Source: Lasioglossum baleicum (lineage: Eukaryota > Arthropoda > Insecta > Hymenoptera > Halictidae). Taken from it: a stretch of 64,000 nt of DNA. Under the pieces are notes generated by a model, which saw only the letters and a list, made by a program, of their open reading frames with translations, did no database searches and was not told the DNA's origin. The stretch is taken from positions 1-64,000 of the forward strand of contig NW_027469558.1 in the NCBI RefSeq assembly GCF_051020765.1. The letters are read 5' to 3'. Shown in pieces: positions 12,001-25,898 of the stretch (its first letter is position 1; the number at the start of each line of letters is the position of its first letter). A program made the translations under genes and the position numbers.

Positions 12001-12244
12001 CGGCTTAGCTTTGATAACCCCTTGACATACAAATTAAATATATTTCTTACGATTGAAAAGTATTATTTCATTTCCCTGAGTTGAACTAAAGAACGGAAGC
12101 TGCAAAGGAATATATTTCTTTTTTTCGCCCTTTGATGTCTTCTTTTAAATTACATCATCCAATGATTTTCATTTCTCCTCTAGTCAATTTTCTGTGACCG
12201 TCTGCACAGGCGGTATCTTTGGAAACCGAACACCATGACGGTAC

Positions 12245-12635
12245 GTGCCAACTACGGCCAACCTGCTGGGATCGAGCGACAAGCTGGTAGTTCCGCCACC
12301 TCGTGGTTCACGCTGGAACCCTGGCTTAAGGTTCTGGGCACCCTAGAGACTCGGCAGAGGGAGCTGTCACCGATAGAGTAGGACCATCTTGTCCGTAAGC
12401 GGATGATGATACGGTTACGACCGTGATGACAACAATGATCATGATGTTCATGAGAGTACGGGCAGGGGTTCTTCCAAGCCCCGTGCTTTAATTTGTCCAC
12501 AGGATTCCATAGCGGTGGTGGACTTGATTGTAGCCTTTAACATCTTATTGCGAAGTCGATATGAGCTCGAGCTCACGGTGTGGCGCGGTCGCCGAATGGC
12601 GAGCTGTGATACGCAGATAATACTAGTACTCTACG
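12245..12635 (+). mobile_element. 3'-UTR fragment of an R1-like element, with internal deletion
   Basis: The plus strand here matches the minus strand of 43042-43960, the 3' end of the R1-like element in repeat B. 12250-12400 matches the reverse complement of about 43790-43960. 12440-12635 matches the reverse complement of about 43045-43235. The roughly 550 bp between those blocks is absent. Shared words include CTTCCAAGCCCCG and GGCGCGGTCGCCG. Both copies stop matching near AATACT, which marks the likely 3' end of the family. The copy is 5'-truncated, as usual for target-primed retrotransposition. Confidence 0.75.
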
Positions 12636-12639
12636 CAAG

Positions 12640-14189
12640 TCAATTACTTAAATTGGCATGTAAATCACGCGTAGTAATCCTACTTCTGATTTGAATTTTT
12701 GTAGCCAGCATATACGTAGACGACGTTTCCATCGTAGAGAAACATTTTCGCACAGCACTTTTTACGTAAGCACATACGTAAGGAGATTACGTTAATAAAA
12801 CGTAAAATATGGCTATTATTTTTCTATATTATTAACAAAACGGTTCTTTTATTTCATTTACTATTAACATATAAGTAAAAATATAACATATACTTTACAC
12901 ATTATTTGGTATAATAATCTCTTATATAGAATTTAATGCCGTATTCATATACAAGATGAAATATTGACCAGTTATATTTACAAAATTGAAAATGACTTTC
13001 GTATTTTGACCAAAACGCACAACATCGTGAGAGAACGCGAGTTACTAAAAGTCGTCTCATTAAAAATGCGCTCAGTGTAGAGATGTGCCTAAAATTTGCA
13101 TATATCTTGTTATTTTGGCGAAGCATTTGTCGTGGACATATAATACTCGAAATCTTAAAGTGCTATTGTCACCTAGGAATCGAGCTTTAACTGAGAAAGA
13201 CGAGCAGATAGATGAAACAGAAACGTAATAGATGACGTATCAACAGAGTATTATTTCAGTCATGTACAGTCACCAGAAATTGTTTGACACCCTGTATGAA
13301 TACTATTAATTAGGTAGAACATCGAAGTTTTCAATTCTAGAATGTGAAACGAATCTAGGACGCGAATAATTCACTCTTTCAGTGACAAACCGAATTTCCC
13401 TACATTTAATTAGTTGTAATTACTAGTCTTCGTTGTTTAAAACAAATAAGGCAATCATTAGAATTGCATAAAGGTATTATTATTTTGCAAGGAAAATCTT
13501 ACATGGAAATCATCAGATTTATAAAAAATGATGCTTCATATTGAGAGAATGATGAGCGGGCTGCTATACTGAGAGCGACAGAAATGCGAATAGGTGTGTG
13601 ATTGGCAGTTTAAAGTGTGCGCGGATAGATGAAAGAGACCGTTAACAATGAGATCGGATGAACGTGTCCTCATTGAAACCACGCACTCCGCTTCCTATCA
13701 TATACATGCTCTCTTCTTAAATCGTGTTTTTCACGCGTAACCGAAAATCCGCACACACTTTGAACTAAGATCGCACACGCAGTCGATCTGCTATCGTTCT
13801 TGAGATACACACTAAGTTACCCTAGAGATATCACTCACCATTCCCACACTCGGCCATCCTGACCCAGGCTCCTATCATCAAGATTGAAACGGTCCATCAT
13901 ACGCACAATCAAATACACCCATCTATGCACACAAACACTGATCTGTTACGTTCTACGCAGCTCAACTTATAATCCATGAAAAATTGTCTAGGTCCACTAT
14001 CGAAGAGATGTTTTGCAACATCGTCGATGAAATGGAGATCTAGTCGGTGACAACTACTGTCAAAAACCGTATACTGAATTCCTACTTAAATAACACGTTA
14101 AACTATAGGAAGCCATTTGCAATTTGTTTTAATTCGTTACGAACAATATTTGAGGAACAGGTGAAATACGTTAATGTCAACTTCCAAGT

Positions 14190-14190
<1 letters not shown>
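12640..14190. other. noncoding stretch, no gene seen
   Basis: AT-rich up to about 13550. A CpG- and CA-richer block follows at 13550-13960 without a sustained reading frame. That block could be regulatory or transcribed noncoding DNA, and resembles the block at 16680-17000 in composition. No transposon motif was found. Confidence 0.5.

Positions 14191-14231
<41 letters not shown>
14191..14231 (+). repeat. (AC)20 microsatellite
   Basis: About 40 bases of uninterrupted AC dinucleotides. The open frame that runs through it (Thr-His repeats) is an artefact of the microsatellite. Confidence 0.95.
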
Positions 14232-14327
14232 GAAATTTTATTAGGGGAAAGAAGTAAATAATATTTAAATCCCGCTTTGATTCCGTATTGCCATTCCGCA
14301 TTGCGTGTTAAAAATGGTAGAATATAT

Positions 14328-14465
14328 TAGGGTGGGGAAAAATATATATGAAATATAAATTGTGGTTATAATTTATTTCAAATAATGTCTAAAATTTTAT
14401 TACATTCATATAAATTGTAATTTAAAATTATAAAAATAATGGATTCTTTTTTTCCCACCCTTGTA
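14328..14465. mobile_element. small inverted-repeat element (MITE-like)
   Basis: The segment is bounded by TA dinucleotides. The left end reads TAGGGTGGGGAAAAATAT and the right end, reverse complemented, TACAAGGGTGGGAAAAAAAG. Between them is about 100 bp of AT-rich filler with no coding capacity. TA flanks and short G-rich inverted termini suit a non-autonomous Tc1/mariner-type element. The termini are short and imperfect, so coincidence is not excluded. Confidence 0.5.
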
Positions 14466-17400
14466 ACATTCGACCATTTTTAACTCGAATCAACTGTCTT
14501 TCCCAAGTGTTCAATCGCGTTTTAAAATGGCGTTGCGGAAACAAAACGGGATTGCCTCACAAAAACTAATTGTCGCATTTTCCCGGAAAAAGGGAACTGG
14601 CTTCACCGAGAGCCGAAGGAATAGTCTAGCTATCAGGATTGATCATAATAGTTGCCAAGATTCGTGGATCGCTAGAAAGGAAAAAGTGGAAGCAGCCCAG
14701 CTACACGTCTACCAGTTAAGGTACCATTTACGCTCGAGTGTGAAATTGATAGCCACTACATACCCGCTTTCCATCCCTCCATGTTCCAATTAACTTAAAC
14801 CTACGCTCAATCTCCACTTTCTCTATTAATCGGGCAAATTTTAAATAATATTGACAATGAAAGAAATTGAAGTCAATGCGAGGAAAATTCATTGAGAAAT
14901 AATCGATGGATACGTTAGGCGAAACGCGTATTACAGGATTACAAGGATTGCTCCTCATGGATTCCTCATCCGTTCCTACACCTCATTTCAAATACTCTCT
15001 TACTGTTATATATTATTATCATATGTACATTAAACAATAAACAGATATACATCGTTTGAAATTGATGGACGGATTAGTGAACAAATATCGAGTTGTTATA
15101 ATTTTTGTTGGAAAAGAGAAGTCATTCGATGTGCATAATATTCGTCATTTATGAATTATATATTTAGATACAATGTAAATATACTTTTCATAATATTCAT
15201 TTTGTTATGAAATTGTTAATGAAATTTTACCACGTAATTGAAATATTTTTCAAGTCAGGATATCGTAAAAATTTATTGCACACTTTATACGATGAAAGAT
15301 TTCCTGGTTGAAAAATTAATAAAAGCACAGACGTTTCAAGTATATGAAGCGGGTTGGAGGAAAAAGCCTTGTGAATTAAACTGAGTATTTTAATAAAAAT
15401 ACACTCTAAAAATTATTCCTATGTGTTTATTGAAAAGGAATCAGAATTTTATATTATTTTAATGTGATATGTGAAAGTATAATATAGAATGAGGTTCTAC
15501 TATTTCATTCTGAATAACTTGCTTAATTAAAATGGTTTACGGCTTTATAACTCGAATCGGGACAATAGCATTACAATTTCGTGCATGGAAGTTATTAACT
15601 TTACCGCTATTACAAATCTGAAATTACAATATGAGTTTTGGAGATTTTTTGCGATAGTAATTGAACATTTCAACTGGTTACTAAAGAAGTCAAATACTCA
15701 GATGCTCAAATAATCTAAATTTATTAACTTTGGTATGTAAGCACAAAATTATGATGCAAGAGTATAAAAATATTAAAACTAAATAACAAAGATAATGTGA
15801 ATTAAATTAAATAACAAAAGCACAAAATTACGATTTCCATCATACGTTAATATCAAGTGTAACTGTGAAATATATTCAAGAATTTATTACTGCAAATTAA
15901 GCAAATTTAAATGTTCAAACATTGATATACATTATCGGGACAAAATTTTTACCAACATGTAACAATCGCATGATTCTGTGAACCTTCTTTAACTTAATAA
16001 CAGAAACTTCATTCAAATTTGATGATGGAATCTTTTTATAAAATTCAACATAATATTAATACTACAATTCTCATAATAATCGAATAATGTTTCACATAAC
16101 TGTCAGTGATAACAAACAATTCCTATAATAATCATAATCAGCATAAAATATAGTACCGAACAGATCACACCTTACGTGAATGAAGAGATTAAAGTAACAA
16201 ACCTGAAATTTCGGAAAAAATAAAGAAATTGAATTTATTAACAGAATATAAAAGAAACTTATTCATTGCATTATAACAAAATGATTTCTATCCTTTAAGA
16301 AGGACCTTTCTACTATTTACCTTAGATTTATTAATATAATCGAGGACAATATTTGGTCCGACACTGAAAAAGGTTGCAGGCATATTCAGCTTATTTTTCT
16401 AAAAAGGTCTTCTCATTCTTCGTAACATCTTTTCAACTATATTTTTTGTCATTGGATTTTATCATCAATATTTATCGTTGATATCATCCTCCTAAAATTC
16501 CTCTTAAAAATTCCCGAAACCAACAACCATGAATAATATCATGCTATAATGGAATTATATTCTGTACCAGAATCCCAATTATATACGTTTTGTAATCGGG
16601 TAGGCCACTGAAACCACGTTTTCTGTAATAACTTCTCAACGACCTCTTAATCACTTTCTTAGAATCATTCAACTACTGTCATCTACTGCTATCCTCTCGC
16701 ACTTCTTTCATACCTATGCTCTCTAGTACAGTCATGCATTTTGGCACATGCCCTCGATCGGAGGGTCGCGTACCCTAAATATTCGACACTAACATTCACA
16801 CACACGTTCACTCGAAACTGTCATTAACATCCATGCGACCATCTTGCACCCGGTCACTTTCATCTGTTCCGCACGCACTTGAGATATTTTCTGACTATCT
16901 GTACTGAATCTGAGGCCGCTGTTCTTTATTATATTATTGCGCCTTTTCGGATAATGACCCGAGCTTTCCCTAGCAGTCTACATTTATCGTTCATTAGTGC
17001 AGACGTTGTCGTGATGATCTACTACAATTATAATTATATATACATTATATATCCAGGTAATATTTTAAGCGTGAAATGATGAAAACACAGTTCTGAACTA
17101 GCGACAAGCATTTTGTAATTATGTAAAGCTTGTAGGAAAATAAGAAAATGTCACGCGTCAGCAATTATCAACGATTTTTTTCTGTATACTACCACCTCAT
17201 AAAAGATGTTTCCTGACAGTACATTATCTAAAAACTTTGTGTAATTTGCTTCATCTCATGTGCCAACTGCGCAAATTCAACGTTCCTCCAGCGGTACGTA
17301 CAAATTTAGAACCACTGACATTAGCTTTGTAGACAGAATCACTTTGTAATACTGTAGAATCCTTCAAAAAAGGAACTAGACTCCGCGAATATAACAGAAT

Positions 17401-20400
17401 CTTGAAATTCCAATTTCTATTGTAATAGATCAATAAAGAAGGTCGAGAATTATCAGTAAATAAAGACGTTTGTTCAAGCAGAGCAACGGTTTAGAAATTT
17501 TTATCCCTCTTGGTTTCAAAATAATTATAATTGGTTAAAAATTGGTTAAAAATAATTAGAATTGAACATGGATACGAATAACAATTATTGATAATGGAAA
17601 TTATTCTTGGTTACGAATAACTATTATCATGACAATTTTCATTACTATTACGTACAAGTACAGTCCACCAATGACGCATCAAACGAATTATCAGACATGT
17701 CGAGCAATAACAGGTACGAATATTCATGAAAAAGGAATAGAATAACTAGTATTACTCTGATATATTTATCAAAATAAAATCCTAACTAAGATAATGGATA
17801 TTTAATAATCAAAAACAATTTTTTTTCTCCATAATTGTTATTCGTAGCTAAACAGATTTCGAATCATTTTTAATAACATTGAGCAGTATAAAATGTTTCC
17901 ACAATCTTTCATGCTTTATTCCAAGATTATAAATCCTCTTGCAAAATATACGGTAATTTCATAATTCATTGAAAATTGATCGATATCTAATGGATAGGTG
18001 TAGGTTTCATTTGTAAAATATGTTCTTGCCATTAAGACCGTTAAATATTGCACACAATATGCGTTGCATATTACACATTACAATCTGTAGACAACATCTT
18101 GTAATGGATATACCCATATAATTCAAAAGACAAATTGTTTTATTAAATATATGTTCGCTGTAATGTATGTAAACTGATGATTTCCCTTCGCATTTTTTAA
18201 AATATTCATTTCATGAAGTTACATATATAATATGCTCAATACTAAACTTATCCCGATCGATCGAAAGACCTGTAGCTGAAAAAATGAAGGAAGATGAACT
18301 TGAACTCATAATTATAAACTGAATTCATAATACGTACGTTAAAAGAAAAATCGGAAAGTCATGTGACCAACGCAATAATGCTGAAGCAGAATTATTAATA
18401 AAAAATTGAAAGACGATCATTTTAGACTGTAGTATTCTCGTGAAACAGTCGACACACATCTGCCTTGACTCGTCTCCATCAAAAATGAATTTAAAGCTTT
18501 GCAACAATAATCATTAATTTTGATAGAGAAATATATGCATTCCAAACATTTTCTTATAAATAATACTAATAAAATTTCTCGTACGGATAAAAATATGACA
18601 AAAATGCCATACCAATGTTAGCTATAAATATTTCATTAAAAAGTGAAGAAAACATTAATTTACTTTATCCTAATTTGTTCCTGCTTGATTTGCCTTCAGT
18701 CCAACTTAAAACTGAAATTGGTAAATAAAATTATTAAATAAGACTATTATATTCCTCATTGATTTACTCAATTATGCATAATGCATCAGGAATATTGAAC
18801 AACAAATCGATTTAATGCATCAAATAAGTAATATATTGGGCTATTGTGCCGTGTTTCTCTTTTAGCAAATTTGACTGTCATTAAAATATAACGAAAGCAT
18901 TATTTATGTATTTTAGGTCTGTATTCTTACAGTAATGAAAAAAAAAGGAAAAGTATTTCTTTTCATCGTAACTTAAATTTTCCAGGTAATTTGTTGATAA
19001 GTATTTCATAAATATTTGTGCATCCGTATATAGTATTAATTTATACTACAAAACACAGTAGTAAAATTTTTACAAGAACGTATTGATTTCCGTATAGATG
19101 TGTACATCTGATGAATACAATTACTTCGATGGAATTTAGTAAAAAGAAAGATCATATTACTTCGACCAAGATAATTTACTTAATTAAGTATATAGTCGCT
19201 ATTTTTTCTCTGCCAATCATCCTTCTATCATAGTTCTGATAACACTTTTTTTAATAAGACAAAAAGTATCACATCCTATGATGATTCAGACATTTTCCCT
19301 TCAGAAAATTTCGGAATAAGAGAAATAAATTGATATCTGATGGTGCTACATCAGAATATACTATATATACTATAAAATATATATACCGTTATACATTGTA
19401 TATTTTCCAACCAAAAATGTAATATGTGTAGTATAGAATCTCGTAAATGATAATGGAAATATTAATATCTTTAATTAACAAGAAATACTTAAATATGCAG
19501 CTAAGCACAATGCACATGGAGGAAATAATTTTCAAACTACAATATGTTTCTCTTACAACTCGTATTTTTCGATGCAGACAAGAAGCTTCATTATGGATTT
19601 ACAATATTTTTCGACAAGACAGAAACGAAAAACTGTTTGAAGCAAATGTTATAAAGAGCTAACATGTACATACATATACGCATGCAATATATAACATATG
19701 TTCTATTATAGTGAACAGTTCATGAATATACGTTATCATATTCAACCTAACCTCGAAATTTCGATATCGAATTAAAATGATATTATGTCAGTTTCAGTAA
19801 GATTGACAGTAGGAGTATTCCTTGGAGTATTTTACTGAAGGAATGTATATATATTATCAATAACTGCAAATTTCCAGAAAATTTGAATTAAAATTTATTA
19901 AAAATATATTATTCGCTTTAACTTTCCCAAAAAGTTTGTACCTCCAATTATCTACACTCAATTAAGTATTACAAAATTATATATTCATTATAGTTTGCAT
20001 GTCGATTAATATATGCCGATTTTCGAATATTTGATAATGTCGAATTTAACTTGTACGCGTGTAATAATTATGTAAATAGAAATTGGTTGGACAAATACGT
20101 GTTAGGAATTCAAGTATATTTTGCATAAGAGAACACGATAATTGGGGAGTAAGTATAAAAGCGAATTGAGAAGTAAAAATGAAATACTTTGAAATATACA
20201 AACCAATTTATAATACATAAATTCTATTCAAAGTAATTTGCTCCTTTCCCATTGCAAATATTAATACGATAGATTGTAATGAGGTGGCAGTATTGATTAT
20301 GGTGCAATATGTGATTATTGAGACAGGTATTGAGTAATATTAAAATGTTCTGTTATTTAAATATTCCTCTCGTGTTAATTTTAAAATTACATGTTAGATA

Positions 20401-23120
20401 TTTAATTTTAATTTATTTATTTCTACATTTAACTTATTATTTAAAAAAATATAGGTTGGAATATTTATCTTTTACTGAATTGGTGAAAAGTAATTCAGAG
20501 AAGAAAATTTGTAAAGAAATCGTTTACCTTATTGGTAGTTACTAATAAATACATTTTTCCATCCTTCATCATACTTTTCAAGCATACGTCAAAATCCTGA
20601 TTTAATGAAAATTTATACAACTTTTTTATAAACCTCTGGAAAATATTAAAAATCTCTAATATTGTTTTATGACTCGTTGAAAAATCTTAAATATATATTA
20701 AGATGAAAACTAAATTTCTTAAATTCGTTATGACGATTTAATGAAACAAAAAATGATAGGGAGCATTATTGTAGCAATATATATTTAAAGCAACATAAAT
20801 TAAAGGAATTAAATTTAATTCTAATGAAAGTAATTTTTAACATTTCACAGCCTTTTTTATTTCACTGGTATCTGTTAATTTAGAAAGAGATTCGTTACAC
20901 AACTGACCCTATATAAAATATGCAATATATGAACACTAAATAAAAAATAATAGAAAAAACTTCGTATACAAAGTAACGCAATAATGATAATAATTTTGAC
21001 GTGATACATTAAAAAAAAGGAATTAAAAAAAATGTATGAAAATAAATTCATAAATATATTGTCAACAAATTATAACAAAAGTAGGTATTCATTGATATAG
21101 TTTAAAGTATTTACATTAGTTTCGTTTCAAATGTGTCGCCTATTTTTATTTTGTATATGGCAAGGTCAAACAACCATTCGAGTTTTCTTGATTAAAAATG
21201 CAAATTTCGAAATGAACTCATTGAAAAACATGAAATGATTATAAATTTCATTTTTGTAAATTCTATATTGTCTTTTTCTTTTCTTCAATAATTCATTCTA
21301 AAGTTAGCACTGTAAAATGTTCAAAAATCCCATATAGAAATTGTCCAATATTTGTCTCGCGTTAACGCAAATACATTCTAAGGCTATAAAATTTGCAGTA
21401 AGTAAAATTTGATTGAATTATGATAAATGTACAAATTTGATAATATCAAATTTATGAATATATATATATTCATATAATGACAACACAGGCGCAGCAAAAT
21501 TTATTATTCCTTTACAGTTTACCTCAAAAATAATAACGGAAAGTTAGTACGAGATGAAACTTATGTCAGCTCTCGAGAGTTAAACCATCTAAATTCATCG
21601 AGTTCGGTATAAGACAATTTAAAATTATTGCCATAAGTACAAATCGTAACGCGTTTCGATGCCTTTAATATCTCGACTTACAATGTTTTTTATGACTAAA
21701 CTTTGAGGAGTTGCTCATCGTCAACAACGATAAATAAACAAACTATGGAAACATTTGGACACGCATTCAGTAGTTTCATTTGCCTTTTATCTCTCTACAC
21801 AGAAATATTAATAGACGTATTTGCTAAGATCATTAGTTTACAAAATATTTTAATTTGAATATTGCTAAAAAATTGTAACCTTTTACAATTACACAATATT
21901 TGCTTTGTTTATAAAAACTTATTAGCAACGATGGTATATAAAATTTGAAATATCTCACGGTGCACCAATTTGTTCGATATTCTACTGTACTATCTTCGTA
22001 TTCAGGATTCATGAGAAATCAACTGATAAAAAATATCACAAGCGTGCATCTAAAAACACAATTGCATTTTCAAGCTGCACTTAAAATAATTCCGCTACAC
22101 TATGATTATATTAAACAATGCAACATATTCGTTTAGGATTTTTCTTATTCTAGAAGATATAGGATTATAATCCGATTCGCTGTCAATCACTGGAATTACA
22201 GTCCATATATACACGTTATAAATTAAAATTGAGATTACATATGGCTATTCGATAAATTCGTATCAATGTCTACAGCGAACTAAGTTTTAGATGGAAAAAT
22301 AATCCCTTCCTTTTTCTGTAACTTTTCTTTATTCTTTTCACGAAGTTAATCTGTACATATTTTGATAGATAAAAAAATAAAAGCGTGTGCATGTATATAC
22401 GTACATAGAAATAACTTTCCCGTATCATCGTTGTATATTGTAATTGATATAAATAAACTGGTCTTAATCTTATGAAACCCCCTACATATGTTGAACTCTG
22501 ATGTAAAATTTTCATCAATTTATTTCAATAAAACTTAATTACCATCTCCTACAACTAAAAGATATGTGAAAATGTTAAAAAGTTCTTGAGATTTTTATGA
22601 AAATGTATCGACAGAATTGTGAAATACGAAAACAGTCATAATAATTTTACCCTATACGCATTGAAACTTGAAATATAAGATTATGTAAGTATAAAGATGG
22701 TTACATTTGGAGAGTATAAATCAGTAACATGTGAGATTAAGCTTATATCGATAAAGGTAAACACTACTATAGGGTAAAAAATGTAGGTATCCAATGAGTC
22801 AATTTACAAATTAACAACAGTAATAAAATGTACTTAATTAGGCATATCGATAACAATGATAAACACCATATATCTATATTTGTAGTACATTCCATTAAAA
22901 ATAACCGTATTATGGTCATCTTAAAAGTTTATATTTTTGTTACATTGATCCAGGCACCAAGTACTAGGTACCTGGTAGAGTCAGGTCAAATTTTCGACAC
23001 TGAAAACTCAAGGTATTCTATTCGGGAAGAAATTAAATGAAACTTCCAAAGTTCATCATGAATGATGCCGAAATTAAATTTGTGATCACTATCTAAATAC
23101 TCCGATTACTCTTTGACATC
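14466..23120. other. long AT-rich stretch without genes
   Basis: About 8.6 kb of AT-rich DNA. Open frames are all under 100 codons and have low-complexity translations. A CpG-richer patch at 16680-17000 stands out and may be regulatory or a noncoding exon. I found no transposon termini, RNA gene or recognisable protein motif. Confidence 0.55.
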
Positions 23121-23123
23121 AGA

Positions 23124-23350
23124 TTAACCTGGACCATCCACATCAAATCTTTGAAGGAATTTTGCCCGAGAAGGCGAATAATAATTAGAGCCTTAGACAA
23201 TATCAACTGGGGCTCCGAACGGGAAACTCTGACAAAAACTTATCGAGTACTAATTCTCTCCAAGCTTGACTGTCGAGCAATTATTTATAATTCAACCAAA
23301 CCTAAAATTTTATAAATTTTTGATCCCATACATAACATGGCATTGAGAAT
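23124..23350 (+). pseudogene. jockey-like non-LTR retrotransposon RT fragment
   Basis: The plus-strand frame from 23124 reads LTWTIHIKSLK, then a segment ending ALDNINWGSERETL, then TYRVLILSKLDCRAIIYNS, one stop, and DPIHNMALRMA. This follows the thumb region after the RT palm in jockey/BovB-like insect elements, which have LTWxPHIxxLK, WGADRxTLLxLYRxLVRSKLDYG and LxxLDPIHNxGLRLA. The fragment is only about 75 codons. No RT catalytic core lies upstream. It is a short decayed relic. Confidence 0.7.
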
Positions 23351-23780
23351 GGCCAGAGAACTTTACCCAACTTGAACATGATAAGTCCCTGGTTCGAAGA
23401 CGGTGATGGTGGATCCACTTTCCACAAGATGACGATTGTCGATGTGATACGCGCCTAGGGGAGAGATAGTGATGGCGCCAGGAAAATGCCCATTTGTGCC
23501 ACCTTATAGCGCCGTTGTCTAAAGGTGCCACGCATGTGAACTGACGCCGATTTTTCGTATGCCTTTTGTTAGCCGAATCTGAAGCGCGATTAGAATGATT
23601 TTCAAGGAGGGTCGCAGGGGCCGCGTGCCTGTGATCGGTCGAATGAATGGATAGAAAATTTTATAACGAAAATAACGGGGACGCGGAACTTGCTATTCGA
23701 TTCGACCAATGCAATTGAAAGATTTTGACGGGACCGTCCGGGCCTGTGTTCGTTCCGCGACGGAACATTTATATAAAATT
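23351..23780. other. GC-richer island with short palindromes, unclassified
   Basis: This block is clearly richer in G and C than the DNA on either side. It contains the perfect inverted repeat GTTCCG-CGA-CGGAAC near 23750-23768 and GACGG-GA-CCGTC just before it. No sustained frame is present. A GGTTCGAA word near 23392 resembles a tRNA B box, but no cloverleaf could be drawn. It may be the tail of the adjacent retroelement relic or a separate short repeat. Confidence 0.35.
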
Positions 23781-24489
23781 TTTCACCTATTTCATCTCAG
23801 TAACATGTAGTCGCATGCTGGTCCCAATCTTTATTGACAACCTTTTGGACTGTATGTAGAGTACCAATAACTTGCATTTCACTAAAATTATTTTCATCTC
23901 AATTTTTCTCTTAATTAATAGAATTTATATCTCTGAAATTAAAGGAGTTTTTGAAGGCACTCGGATAACGCAGTAAAATTGATTACAATAATAAGTGCGA
24001 TATATCACGAGACATGCATAGGTTATTCGTAAACGCAGAATTAAATTTTTCCTCGGAAAAGATTTTACAATCTATATCGATTAGGCATCGTGAATTACCA
24101 TGAGTATAGCTTATCGCTAGTACAACTATAATTAGTAACATAAATTCTTAATCTTTTAGTACTAACATCTTTTATTATCTATTAACTTGTACAATACGAT
24201 AATGTTGCATGTATAAATATAATATACTGTCATAAAATAAACGAATCCTATCATTTTTTAGTAACACTTTATTACCCTTTCTTAGAGAAATTAAAGCTTT
24301 ATCCGTTCCCCAGCATTTTTGTTATATGTACAATACTCGTGTTCCTCGTTAGATGGATACTGAGCGACTCATTTTGACACACCGGACAAAGTCTCGCAAT
24401 TCATAACAAAGCAGTACACTGTTATTAGTTTAATTTTAACATTTATCAATGGATGGTGCTGTTGGCTCCAAATTATGAAATCTCCTACA
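23781..24489. other. AT-rich spacer
   Basis: No gene, RNA or repeat terminus recognised. The last 100 bp may contain the outer edge of the copia LTR, whose boundary is uncertain. Confidence 0.5.
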
Positions 24490-24725
24490 GCATTTATAAC
24501 AATTTCGTTCGATTAATACTACACACTTCTTCTGCTCTATGACGGCCGAGTGACGATGCCCAATTTTCGCGAAATGAATAGTGTCCTAGACAAAGAATAC
24601 TTATCTTTCATCGCTTCGGCGTTTTGATTCATCTACAACTCAGCTTTTAGCGACTTGGCCTTTTCAGTGATTTATCTATTGACCTTTAGGCGTCTCAGAG
24701 CTTCGGTACCGCAAATCAATGAGAT
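24490..24725 (-). repeat. 3' LTR-like end of the copia element
   Basis: Shares ordered words with 26985-27172: TTATAACAATTTCG versus TTATTACAATTTCG, CTTCTGCTCTATGA followed by CCGAGTGACGA, a GGCGTTT word, and ACCGCAAA near the inner end. It lies just beyond the RNase H end of pol, as a 3' LTR should. Its outer boundary is not sharp. Confidence 0.55.
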
Positions 24726-25184
24726 ACAGGGGTGTTTGATAATTTATACATTTCATTTCGTCAGTATATAATTCCACGAATCGCGTTTCTCTTAATCGTA
24801 TGTATCTAAGATTGTCTTAGGACTTAGTCAAATTGATCTGCTGCATTTTTTTCTGAATCAATGTTAATGATGTCTAAAGTTTCATCTTTATAATATTCAT
24901 TAACAAAATGTTATTGTATCTTAGTATGCTTACAATGTTTTGTAATGTTTCCATTTTTAAGAATAATCAATGCACTCGAATTATCTTTCTATATAGGTAT
25001 GGGCTTTTCAATATTAACCCTAATGAATTCTAACATTCTGTGAATAACTTTCAATTCAGTTATGGCCTCAGAAAATGCTACGTACTTATCAAACGTCAAC
25101 TGCCCAATCGGCATTAACAAAGCAATCTATAATATGTGCATCTCTATTGTTCTGAAACCTAATTAAACAATACTACGCCAAACG

Positions 25185-25314
25185 CAATATCTGATCTTGC
25201 TCCTGTGCTTATATATAATAGAGTCCCTGTTAAGATACGATAGTTAACCCAATATCTGGTATTGTTCATGCACCTATATATAATAGAGCCCCTATTGAGG
25301 TACGATAATTTAGA
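25185..25314. repeat. 65-bp tandem duplication inside copia pol
   Basis: Two head-to-tail copies (25185-25249 and 25250-25314) share CAATATCTG, TATATATAATAGAGYCCCT and a TACGATA word, with about a dozen differences. They lie where pol would encode the IGALLYI-type segment before RNase H. 65 is not a multiple of three, so the event breaks the frame. Confidence 0.8.
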
Positions 25315-25875
25315 CCAATCTTCGGATCTTTTGCCGATTCCAGTCTCAAACTTACATCCATGGGTGCTGTATAAAGTTTTCTATCATTTAAATTTTAAAT
25401 TTCGGCTAAATGTTCGATACGCTTTTCCTGCGTAAGTATCAGTATCTTACCATTACACTTATCATTATGGTCAATTTCAACACCTACTTGGTTTTTTATT
25501 TTGAAACACTTTGTTGGTTCGCTTTTGATTTCAGGAATCTTTTCTTCGCTTGTACAACATATCAAAAGATCCTTCACAAATAGTAAGAGATGAACCACAA
25601 TATTCTGAATATTCTTAATATAGAGACAACTCCTAACATACTCCCAACACACATAATACTCATTTGTATAAGATCCCATCCTTCGTACATTGTCATTAAA
25701 ACGTTCATGCCATGTTCACGGACTCTCGTTTAACTCATATAGTACTTTACGTAATTTATATGTCCTATTGCATCTGCCACTGAAACCTAAAGTTTATTTG
25801 ACATAAAAGTTAGTAGCGGGTTTACAATTCAGAAATGCAGTTTATACAACACTTTTTTCAATTTGTAGGTTATTT

Positions 25876-25898
25876 AAAAAAAAAAAAAAAAAAAAAAA
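25876..25898 (+). repeat. A23 homopolymer run
   Basis: Twenty-three consecutive A within the decayed copia pol. It could be the tail of a small retro-insertion, though no body was identified next to it. Confidence 0.85.

Noticed and set aside
14047..14244. 65-codon ORF ending in Thr-His repeats
   Set aside because: The C-terminal third is the translated AC microsatellite and the rest has chance composition.
23340..23400. tRNA-like A and B boxes (TGGCCAGAGA and GGTTCGAAGA)
   Set aside because: No acceptor stem or anticodon arm can be drawn, and the A-box part overlaps the jockey-like coding relic.
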